This document shows positions 10,941 to 21,057 of a stretch of DNA of 64,000 bases, piece after piece. The stretch spans positions 62,001 through 126,000 of the forward strand of contig NW_026705407.1 in NCBI RefSeq assembly GCF_029867415.1, read 5' to 3'. This DNA is from Vicia villosa. Its lineage: Eukaryota; Streptophyta; Magnoliopsida; Fabales; Fabaceae. Both the position numbers and the translations under genes were made by a program. Below the pieces are notes generated by a model, which saw only the letters and a program-made list of their open reading frames with translations, searched no databases and was not told the origin of the DNA. The stretch's first letter is position 1. Each line of letters opens with the position of its first letter.

Positions 10941-11973
10941 TGTTAGAACAAGAAATGTTTTGATCAATATTCTTAGTTTTGATGATAACATTAAGTATGA
11001 ATTTGGTATAAGACAATGTGGTACTCTAATCCTTTACGTTTTCCATTTCAGGAAAAGTATAAAAGAGTATGCACAAATCAGCGTTCAGAACCACTGACCC
11101 AGAAGTTCTGGATAGCTTCATCAGAACATGGCCTGGCAAGACATCAGAAGATGGTCCTGCAGAATCAGAACATGATCTAGAAAGCATCAGAAGATGGGAG
11201 TCAGAAGTACAAGCTCTGAAGCTCGGATGGTATCACGCTCAAAGCACTTCAAAGCCAGAAGACAGAAAATGCTCTGCACCAAAGCTGAAGACTCTGATAT
11301 TCAAAAGTTGTTATCTACAAAATCTGAGTCCAGAAGAAAGTACAAGATGAAAGTCTATAACGTCAAATCTCTGACTGACAAAACGAACGTTAGAAGCTAC
11401 AAAAAGCAAAGTCAGTAAAAGCAGAAAAAGCATGGCTCAAGGTAGTTGACAAAAGAATGAAACATTAAATGCAGCGTTGTACTATTTACGCAAAGCATTA
11501 AATGCTCCCAACGGTCATTTCTTCTCAACGCCTATATATAGAAGTTCCATTCAGAAGCAGCATACAACACTCTTGCGCAAAAGAACAGAAACACTGCCAA
11601 ACTGAAAAGCAAGAAGAACTTCATCTTCAACCTCACATCTTTGTAATATCTTAGTGAGTGTTAAGAACAAGAACTTAAGGGAAATATCACTTTGTGATTA
11701 CATCTTTATTAGAAACAAGTTATACTCTTGTAAACATTTATTTTTACATTGATTGTAAAGGAATTCCTAGAGTGATCAAGTTGTGATTAGGATACTCTAG
11801 AAGACTTAGAGTGTTTCTAAGTGGATAACCATTGTAATGAGTTGGATTAGTGGATTAAATCCTCAGTTTAGGTAAATCACTCTAAAGGGGTGGACTGGAG
11901 TAGTTTGGTTAACAACGAACCAAGATAAAAATCATTGTGTTGATTATTTTTATCTACCAAATTTTTGAGTTAC
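10941..11973 (+). mobile_element. 5' LTR of Sirevirus A, 3' end deleted
   Basis: Aligns with the 1190-1205 bp LTRs of B and C from tgttagaacaag to the ttatttttatct block near 11950, then jumps at about 11973 to sequence matching codons just before KMTHE of gag. The lost part holds the LTR end, primer binding site and leader. A TATA box (tatatata) is at 11533-11540. It has only one copy of the ctagagtgatc...actctag module near 11768-11802; B and C have three. Confidence 0.85.
11533..11540 (+). promoter_or_regulatory. TATA box in LTR of Sirevirus A
   Basis: cctatatataga after the ctcaacg block, the same place as tataaata in the LTRs of B (28080-28087) and C. Confidence 0.55.
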
Positions 11974-13525
11974 TGCTCATGACATCTCTGCATCTCTGAA
12001 GATGACTCATGAAAGAAATGCTCAAGTCAAGGAGACAAAGGCTCTGGCTCTAATCCAGAAATATGAAGCGTTTAGAATGGAAGATGATGAAAACATTGAA
12101 GCAATGTTCTCTAGATTCCAAACTCTAACTGCTGGATTGAGAGTTCTTGAGAAGGGATACACAAAGGTTGATCATGTTAAAAAAATAATCAGAAGTCTTC
12201 CCAAAAGATGGGGACCAATGGTTACAGCATTCAAGATTGTCAAGAATCTGAATGAAGTATCTCTTGAGGAGATGATAGGTTCCTTGAGAAGTCATGAGAT
12301 CGAGCTAGATGCAAATGAGCCTCAAAAGAAAGGTAAGTCTATTGCATTAAAATCTAATAATAAAAAATGCACTAATGCTTTTCAGGCAGAAGAAAAAGAA
12401 TCCGACGAGTCAGAGTCAGAAGAAGAAGAAGATGAACTATCTCTCTTATCCAGAAGAGTAAATCAACTCTGGAAGAGCAAGCAGAGAAGGTTTAAGAACT
12501 TTAAGAACTTCAAGAGGCCTGAAAAAGGAGAATCTTCTGAACACAAAAGATCTGGCAAGAAGAAGGTGACGTGCTATGAATGCAAGGAACCTGGACACTA
12601 CAAGAGTGAATGTCCAAAGCTTTAGAGGGAAAAGCCCAAGAAAAGATTTGAAAAGAAGACATGTCTAATGGCTACTTGGAATGACTCAGATTCTTCTGAT
12701 CAAGAGTCAGACTCTAAAGATGAGCAAGCAAACATAGCACTCATGGAAACAGTTAATGCTAGTGAAGAGTCTACTTCTGATTCAGACTCTGATGAGGTAT
12801 TTTTTGAACTTTCTAGAGATGATTTAATTTCCAGCTTATCTGAACTTCTGGAAGTCAAGAGTCAGCTTAGTATCAAATACAAAAATCTCAAAAAGCTATT
12901 TGCATCTGAAACTAAGAGACTTGAAATAGAAAACTCTGAACTTAAGGAAAAAAGTTTTAAAATTAACTAAAGATGTTGAATCATCTTCAAGTTCAGAAAA
13001 GTCTATTCCAAGCACTAACAATATTCTGAAAGAATATGACTTGAGCTTCAGAAAGTTTCTATCTAAAGGTATAGGCAGAAGTCAGCTAGCCTCTATGATA
13101 TATGGTATATGTGGAAACAAGAGAATAGGCATAGGCTATGAAGGTGAAACCGCATATAAACGTGAACCTATTGATGAGATGGTAATCAAATACAAGCCTT
13201 TGTATGAATAGTTCAAGTATGGACATTCTCATTATATTAAGCACACATCACACTCCAAGAGTTTCCACATAACACATACAAGGAAACATGCCATTACACA
13301 TTCTGGAAAATATTATGTGAAACCTCATGCTAAATCTCAGTAAATCAGAACTTGAGAAGAAATAACCCTAAAGGACCCAAAAGAATGTGGGTATCTAGGG
13401 ATAAGATAATTCTTGTTGCATATCTCCTTCAAAGCTCAAAATACAAACATGTCATGGTACCTGGACTCTGGGTGCTTACGTCACATGACGGGAAGAAGGT
13501 CTATGTTCCAAGACCTGGAACTTAA
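11974..13525 (+). pseudogene. gag: Sirevirus A gag, 5'-truncated and broken
   Basis: Readable frames are 12002-12625 and 12668-12970. They cover the middle and end of a copia Gag: the KMTHE...FSRFQTL region, acidic SESEEEE stretch, and a CCHC zinc knuckle C-Y-E-C-x3-G-H-Y-x4-C near 12574-12615 that binds RNA. The start is lost by deletion. A TAG at 12623-12625 stands where B and C have CAG, and a frame change follows near 12955. The terminal TAA at 13523-13525 is in the position of the gag stop of B and C, overlapping the start of pol in the +1 frame. Confidence 0.85.
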
Positions 13526-16517
13526 ATCTGCTGAAGAAGTAAAGTTTGGAGGGAATCAGAAGGGCAAAATCATTGGCTCAGGAACCATATGTATTGGTAA
13601 CTCTCCCTCTATAACTAATGTTCTTTTAGTAGATGAATTAGATCATAACTTATTATCCATAAGTCAATTAAGTGACAATGGTTATGACATAATCTTTAAT
13701 CAAAAGTCTTGTAAAGCTATGAGTTAGAAGGATGGCTCAATCCTATTTATAGGCAAGATAAAGAACAACATTTATAAGATTGATCTTTCACATCTTAAGA
13801 ATCAAAAGGTTACTTGCCTTATATCTGTTAGTGAAAAGCAGTGGGTCTGGCACAGAAGATTGGGTCATGCTAGTTTGAGAAATATCTCTCAGATTAACAA
13901 ACTCAAACTGGTCAGAGGACTCCCTAATCTGAAATATAAATCAGATGCTCTTTGCGAAGCATGTCAGAAAGGGAAGTTTTCAAAACCTGCATTCAAGTCT
14001 AAAAATGTTGTCTCTTCCTCTAGGCCGCTAGAACTTCTACACATTGATCTTTTTGTCCCAGTCAAAACAACATCAATCAGAGGGAAGAAATATGGATTAG
14101 TCATTGTAGACGACTATAGCATATGGACATGGGTAAAGTTCTTGAAACACAAGGATGAGTCACATACTGTGTTCTTTGACTTCTGCACTCAGATTCAATC
14201 TGAGAAGGAATGCAAAATCATAAAGGTCAGAAGTGATCATGGTGGTGAATTTGAGAACAGATTCTTTGAATTTTATTTCAAAGAAAATGGTATTGCCCGT
14301 GATTTCTCTTGTCCTAGAACTCCACATCAAAATGGAGTTGTAGAACGAAAGAATAGGACTCTACAAGAAATGGCCAGAATCATGATCAATGAAACCAATA
14401 TGGCTAAGCATTTCTGGGAAGAAGCAATTAACACAGCATGTTATATTTAGAATAGAATCTCTATAAGACCTATTCTAAATAAGACTCCTTATGAAGTGTG
14501 GAAAAACAGAAAGCCCACCATTTCTTATTTCCATCTATTTAGATGTGTATGTTATATTTTGAACATTAAAGGTTATCTGCATAAGTTTGATTCTAAAGCT
14601 CAGATGTGTTTCCTTCTTGGATATTCTGAACACTCTAAAGGCTATAGAGTATGCAATACTGAAACACTAATAGTTGAGGAATCAATCAATATCATATTTG
14701 ATGATAATCTTGGTCTTGAAAAGCCAAAGCAGCTTGAGAATTTTGCAGATATAGATATATCTAACTCAGATCATGAAGAACCCAAGAGTAAGAATGTATC
14801 AGAAGATCAAGTTGCAGCTTCTTTAGAGAATCTCAGAATTTCTGAAGAGCCAACTCTCAGAAGATCTTTTAGACTCAACTCTGCTCATCTAGAAGTTGTG
14901 ATTATTTGAAAGAAAGATGATCCCATCAGAACAAGAGCATTCATGAAGAACAATGCAGAATGTCAATTTGGTTTAGTATCCTTGATTGAGCCAACTTGTG
15001 TTGATCAAGCTCTGGAAGATGCTGACTGGATAATTGCCATGCAAGAAGAGTTAAATCAGTTTACAAGGAATGATGTATGAGATCTGGTTCCAAGACCTAA
15101 AGGATTTAACATCATTGGAACAAAATGGGTCTTCAGAAACAAGCTGAGTGATAAAGGTGAAGTTGTAAGAAACAAAGCCAGATTGGTTGCTCATGGCTAT
15201 AGTAAGCAAGAAGGTATTAACTATACAGAAACCTTTGCACCAGTGGCCTGGTTAGAATCTATTCGTTTATTAATTAATTTTTCCACCCATAATAACATCA
15301 CTCTGTATCAGATGGATGTTAAAAGTGCCTTCTTAAATACTTATATAGATGAAGAAGTATATGTCCATCAACCTCCTGGTTTTGAAGACTCTAAGTCTCC
15401 AAAACATGTTTTTAAACTAAAGAAATCATTATACAGACTAAAGCAAGCTCCCAGAGCTTGGTATGAAAGATTAAGTTCTTTCCTTCTGGATAATGGTTTC
15501 ACTAGAGGAAAAGTGGATACAACTCTCTTCTGTAAAACCTTTAAAAAGGATATTTTAATTTGTCAAATATATGTTGATGATATTATATTTGGAACATCTA
15601 ATGCTACACTTGGAAAGGAGTTTGCTAAGTCTATGCACGCAGAATTTGAGATGAGCATGATGGGAGAACTCAATTATTTCCTTGGGATCCAGATTAATCA
15701 AACATCTGAAGGAACTTATGTTCATCAGACTAAGTATGTGAAAGAGCTTCTGAAGAAGTTCAATCTGTCTGAAAGAAAAGAAGCAAAGACTCCAATGCAT
15801 CCAACGTGTGTATTAGGTAAGGATAAGGTAAGCAAGAAGGTAGATCAGAAGATCTACAGAGGTATGATAGGATCTCTTCTATATCTTACTACTTCTAGAC
15901 CTGATATTTTATTCAGTGTATGCTTGTGTGCTAGATTCCAGTCAAATCCTAGAGAATCTCACTTAACTGCTGTTAAGAGAATTCTGAGGTATCTGAAAGG
16001 TACTACTAATGGTTGTTTAGTCTACAGAAGATCTGAAGAATACAACTTAGTAGGATTTTGTGATGCTGATTACGTTGGAAATAGAGTTGAAAGGAAAAGT
16101 ACTTCTAGAAGCTGTCAGTTTCTATGCAGTCACCTGATCTCCTGGTATAGCAAGAAGCAAGCAACAATTGCTCTCTCTACTATAGAAGCAGAGTATGTTG
16201 CTGCTGCTGGATGTAGTACATAGATGTTATGGATGAAAAGTCAGCTAGAAGACTATCAGATATATGAGAGTAACATTCCTATATTCTGTGATAATACTTC
16301 TGCTATTTGTATATCTAAGAATCCTATTTTACATTCTAAATCTAAACATATTGAGATTAAACATCACTTTATTATGGACTATGTTCAAAAGGGTGTTCTT
16401 TCTTTAAACTTCGTTGATACAGAACATCAGTGGGCTAATATCTTTACAAAACCCCTTATTGAAGATAGGTTTAAGTTCATTCTGAAGAACATCAGTATGG
16501 ATTTATGCCCAGAATGA
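13413..16517 (+). pseudogene. pol: Sirevirus A pol (protease, integrase, RT, RNase H), multiple stops
   Basis: One frame throughout, cut by stops at 13725-13727 (TAG), 14448-14450 (TAG), 14907-14909 (TGA), 15078-15080 (TGA) and 16221-16223 (TAG). Domains in order: aspartic protease with DSG in SWYLDSGC, the HHCC zinc finger (HRRLGHAS...CEACQKGK), integrase core with D, D, E in HIDLF, RSDHGGEF and NGVVERKN, RT with YVDD (IYVDDIIFG near 15568), and RNase H with DADY and IEAEYVAA. Three of the five stops sit where B and C have CAG. Catalytic motifs survive, so decay is by point nonsense rather than domain loss. Confidence 0.92.
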
Positions 16518-17026
16518 AGTTATGAGAAGATCTGATATATGGATTAGATTTAAAATGTTTATTTATTTTCTTATTAGATGTTATGGATTTGTATGATCAT
16601 TTAGATACTCTGATTCTGTTATTCCTAACGCTTCATATATCTAAGTATGATACAGAATTTCTGTTAAAACAAAACAGCTGTCACCAGCTATTCCAGATGA
16701 TGACCACGTGTTCATTATAAAGGGACAAGCATGCGTGCAGTTGATGAGACGCCGCCCTAGGTAACTGTGCAAATCTTTTCAAATTTCATGTTACCTATCT
16801 TAACATCATTCAACATTAAATGTGATTGATTCTCTGCATTCTGTAACTGTTCATTTTCAGAATTTCATTGCATTTTGTTTCGCGTCTGTGGCTATTTAAA
16901 CACATCTCACATTCATTTTCCCTCTTTTCACACATTCATCATCTTTGTTATATGCATTTATGTCTCTTGTTCTCCCTTTTCAAAAACCCTAAAGTAAAGA
17001 AACCCAGAAATCTCAGTTGTGCTTCA
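16518..17026 (+). other. Sirevirus A spacer between pol and envelope-like ORF
   Basis: Non-coding leader of about 500 bp. It contains ctaggtaactgtg near 16756-16768, also present after pol in B (ataggtaactgtg near 33611) and C; this fits a splice-donor consensus. A ttttcag near 16854-16860 could serve as acceptor. Splicing here is inference. Confidence 0.4.
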
Positions 17027-17415
17027 ATGGCTTCTTCATCTAAGCAACAAGTTGGTTTGTCTTCTCAACAACAAAATCAAGATCAACAGCAACAACAACT
17101 TGTTCCGTAGAAAACTTGTTTGATTCCTTTGGATGAGTTAGAAGTTATCTGTGAAATGATGGTTGATTTTGATAATTTGGAAGCACGTGACATTCATCTG
17201 AGGGATGACATGATCTTTCAAGGATGGCAAGCATTCTTCTACGCTTTGTGTGGACCAGTTTATCCAGATTTGGTCAAAGAATTTTGGGTTCATGCAACTG
17301 TCATGCCTAAGGCTATTCTTTCCATTGTTCATGGTGAACTGTTCTCCATTACTGAAAATCTGTTAAGAAAATTATTTGGTCTGGAAACTGTTGAAGGTGT
17401 TTCTGGAGATATCAT
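17027..17415 (+). pseudogene. Sirevirus A envelope-like ORF, 5' part
   Basis: Starts at ATG 17027 (MASSSKQQVG), has a glutamine-rich stretch, a TAG at 17108-17110, then runs in the same frame (DELEVICEMMVDFDNL..., a GWQAFF...GPVYPDLVKEFW block) until the Ogre insertion. The downstream-of-pol position and this block match the envelope-like ORF of Sireviruses, annotated in legumes as a putative plant transposon protein. A role as an envelope is unproven. It continues in the same frame at 61627 on the far side of the Ogre. Confidence 0.7.
17411..17415. repeat. Left target-site duplication of the Ogre (atcat)
   Basis: atcat immediately before the LTR start tgtggtgg; the same five bases follow the other LTR at 61622-61626. 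Confidence 0.95.
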
Positions 17416-18469
17416 TGTGGTGGTCATTTTCTTTACCTCCCCGTTTCACTTGGGAGGACGGCACGCTAAACCCTTCACGCGAAATTTGGAAGGAGAATGC
17501 GCCCGTGGTGGGATGAATTTTATTTCAGTTCTTCCTACGATATCACACGAACTTTCTTATTGGTCCTACGAGTAGGAAAGGGAAAAAAAGATCTCAACTA
17601 AACCCTAGGAGTTTGCTAAGTGTGGGGATTTCACCTAGACTAGAAATTCTGGAGTCCGGGAGGTCGGTTATACATAGGGAAGTGTTTAAACACCCTACAT
17701 ATCTGTAGTACTCTACAGGAACCTTCTCTGTGTCATTTGTGATTGTATTTGCTGCTAATGATTGGGAAAGTTTCTCCTTTGTGTTAGGAGAGAGAATTAA
17801 TTTGATTAAAGAAAGACAGACAGATAGACAGACTGACTATTTTTGGTATTTTATTAGCTCGCTGAGATTCCTTGTGAACCTCATGCCTACATATCCCTAG
17901 TGGAAGTCAGAGCTTAATGTAGTTCGGGGAACTAACTATGGAAATTAATTATTTTTGGTGCCTTGCTTGAAGCTCAAGGTTGAAGCTTGGAATTAAATCT
18001 CTGTTTACAGTAAAGAGACATGAAATCATCTCTACAGAGAGGTATTTGTACTATTCTACCACAAACATTTTGAAAGAGTGACAGAATAACTGGATTCATT
18101 TCATTCAAGAGGGGGACCTTACTTGTGTGTGCAAGTATGCCAGTCAGATGCCTCTTAAATGAAAGAAAGATGCTCATCCAAATTAGGGAAAGTGTACAAG
18201 CCTGGGGATGTGCCAGAGCATGTCTTTCAGAGTCCTAAATGGGAGACTTTGAATGAAATTGAAATTGAAATGTTTGTTTGTTTGAATGTGGTAGAGTAGT
18301 AAAAATATCTCTCTATAGAGATAAGCTATGTCTATCTACTGTATAAAAGATTTGACTTTAGCTGGCTTGTATGAGGCCCAAGCTTGAGGCTTTTTGATTG
18401 ATTAATTAATTGTTATTGACTCTGGGAGATGACTCCACTGGGGATTAATTACAGGGTATTTTTGTGTTC

Positions 18470-18925
18470 TGTACAAAGCCCAGAATTGAGGCTGACTCTA
18501 CTTAGGTAGACTCTATTTATGTGCCTTGTACAAAGCCCAAGGTTGTGGCTAACTGTTGAGGATAATTGAATGAATGACTCTATTTTATATGCCTTGTACA
18601 AAGCCCAAGGTTGTGGCTAACTCTAGCTAGGGAAAACATTATTTTCTGCCTTGTACAAAGCCCAAGGTTGTGGCGGACTCTTTTTAAACTGAGTATGGAT
18701 GACTCTACGGGGAAAAGATCCTGGGTGTTAGGAATCTTTGACACATGAAAATATGGTTTATCTGCCTTGTACAAAGCCCAAGGTTGTGGCTACTGAATGA
18801 TGAAGGACTCACTGGGGAGACTCTATTATCTGCCTTGTACAATGCCCAAGGTTGAGGCTGACTCTTGACAGGGGAGTTTTATTGTTTGGGTGCCTTGTAT
18901 GAAGCCCAAGGTTGAGGCTAACTGT
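18470..18925. repeat. Ogre LTR subrepeat array 1
   Basis: About seven copies of a unit centred on gccttgtacaaagcccaagg followed by ttgtggctaactc, variably spaced 50-100 bp. The core contains the palindrome ttgtacaa. The same array is in the other LTR at about 56550-57005, and related units occur in the fragment at 1-100. Confidence 0.85.
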
Positions 18926-18964
18926 TTTTGTTGGTTTTGACTCTACTGAGGAGATTTTATTTAT

Positions 18965-19275
18965 TAAAAGACTGTTTTTCTTTGGAAGCTAACCCTTTCC
19001 AGGGATTTTGACTCAGCTGGAGAAATTATTTGGTAAAAGACTGACTTTATCATGTTTTTTGGAGGCTGACCCTTTCCAGGGGTTTTGACTCTTTTGGGGA
19101 AATTATCTCCTAAGAGAAGTGAATCTTTATTTATTAATTGACTTTGGAGGCTAACCCTTTCCAGGGGTTTATATTGAAAATGAAAGAAATGTGTGGAAGC
19201 TAACCCTTTCCAGGGATTTTTATGAAATGAAAGAATGTGTTTGGAGGCTAACCCTTTCCAGGGGTTTATATGAAA
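18965..19275. repeat. Ogre LTR subrepeat array 2
   Basis: Five copies of ggaagctaaccctttccaggg or ggaggctaaccctttccagg, each followed by a variable AT-rich spacer. Also in the other LTR at about 57050-57355. Confidence 0.85.
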
Positions 19276-20823
19276 TGATTTGGGTAGCTCTCCATTAATT
19301 ATTAAAGGATGAAAGGATTGGCAGAAAGATTATCTAGTGGAGACTTCTTGTTTAAAGCCCAAGATAAAGGCTGACTCAATGCTGAGGATGACCCAAAGCA
19401 TGGATCCTAGACTCTGCTAAGGAAGATTGATGAAGATAAGGGTGACAGAGACTGTCCATGTCTCTCATTTCAAAAGGTGTACTCAATACAAAATTGAGAC
19501 AAACTTAGCTTGTTTAAAGTCTGGTTTAAATTGGAAGAAACTCACCAGGGTAGGCTAAAAGGTGGCTAAAGACCTGTTCCTATGTTTATAAGAAACCTGA
19601 TGGGTCCTTGTATACAAGCTCAAGAGGAAGCTGGAAATGCTTTTAAGAAGCCTGTGGGTCCTTGTACAAAGCCCAAGAGGAGGCTAATCGAGGGTCCTTG
19701 TTATAGCACAAGAGAAAGCTATGTAGTTTTGAACTTATTTTGGCTCTAGGCAAATGGGTAAGAGGTTTCACCGGGAATAATTCCTCTTTGGGTGGATGTG
19801 TCCTATTATTTTGGATTCTAAGGTTTTTGCCAAGATGTTTCACCGGGAATAATTCATCTTGGGGGTTTGAACTACAGATCTCTAATTAGGAAAGAGCCTT
19901 CACCGGGAAGACATTCTCAATCCTAGGTCATATTCCTATAATATATATATATAGTTTAACTGTCCTAAGGTTTATACTCAAACGTAGTTCTAAACTAATA
20001 TATGCACAATTTATATTTGACAGTAATTTAAATAAAGACTGTAAATTGAAAGCTTGTAAAGCCTAACCTGGATGGAGTGGAGGCCATTGAAGAAGTATGT
20101 ACAGAGCCTCAACAGTAATTTTTGTTGTTTTGTTGATAGCAGTTAAATATATATGATAAACAGTTAAGGGTTTTTGAAAACAGAAGAAGTGAAGATGGAC
20201 AAAGGTCACATAGGTATCTGAAGAGTTTCACCGGGAATAATGCCCTTCAAATACCAGAAGAATGTTTTGAAAACAGAAAGAAGATTTTGAAAATACAGTT
20301 TTGAAAACAAGCTAAGAAGAGAAGGTTTTTGGGACTTACACTCTATTAGAGGCCCAGTACTTTACAGTACTGGTTATGAGAGCAATTTGAAAATGATTTT
20401 GAATGATACAAGGTTTTGTTGTTTGAAAACCCTAATCATTTGATTTATTCGGAGATTGAAAACAGTTTTGAAAATTGACAAAAGTCAACTTAATTAGGAT
20501 AAAAATAAAGACTTTTTAACTAATTAAGACCTAAACAATTAGGGTTTTATCATAAAATTATTTACAAAGTGATTAGGTTAAAATAAAGTGATAATATATA
20601 TTTAAAGTATTTAAGAAAACACTTAAAAACATACTATTTTAAACCTAATTAAAATTCAAGAAATAAATAATATTTTTATGATTTTTTTGATTATTCACAA
20701 AATAGGTATATTAAGTGATAAGTGTGTGAAAAATGAAGTGAAAATAAATTAATTTGATAGGTTAAATAAATATGTGAAGTTTGTGAGAAAATGAAAGAAA
20801 TTGTGTATTAAAAAAATAGTTTT

Positions 20824-20895
20824 GGCCCTTGGAGGGTTTGAACCCACGCCCTCTAGGTCACACACTCAAAACAAACACCACTGAGCCAACGCGCG
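20824..20895 (-). other. tRNA-like Pol III module 1 in Ogre 3' LTR
   Basis: Minus strand has an A-box-like tggctcagtgg (20878-20888) and a B-box-like ggttcaaaccc. If the first base of the A box is tRNA position 8, the T-loop starts exactly at position 54. The T stem pairs mostly, but the acceptor arms do not pair, so it is not a working tRNA. Could be a tRNA-derived SINE head or an internal promoter. Confidence 0.5.
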
Positions 20896-20978
20896 TGTGG
20901 TGATAGCAACTTGCATTCATTTGGTTATGTTTCAAAACAACTAGTAAATCATTGAAAAATAAAAGAATCAAAAAGTCT

Positions 20979-21057
20979 GGGGCGAGGGGGATTCGAACCC
21001 CAGACTTGAGGCATGATGAGACTAAGGGCGTATGGGAGGCCACTAGGGCAAGTTTGT
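20979..21057 (-). other. tRNA-like Pol III module 2 in Ogre 3' LTR
   Basis: Minus strand ggggttcgaatccccc is a perfect T-arm with B box; a weaker A-like box tgccctagtgg lies upstream at 21040-21050, with a spacing about 7 bases longer than standard. Flanking gtctgggg and ccccagac also form an 8-bp inverted repeat. Same orientation as module 1, about 80 bp away. Confidence 0.45.

Noticed and set aside
18470..18925. CRISPR-like spaced repeats
   Set aside because: Spacing is uneven, units are diverged, the array is duplicated in both LTRs, and the genome is a plant's.
20824..20895. A functional tRNA gene
   Set aside because: A and B boxes are present but acceptor arms do not pair and the anticodon arm is poor; kept only as tRNA-like.
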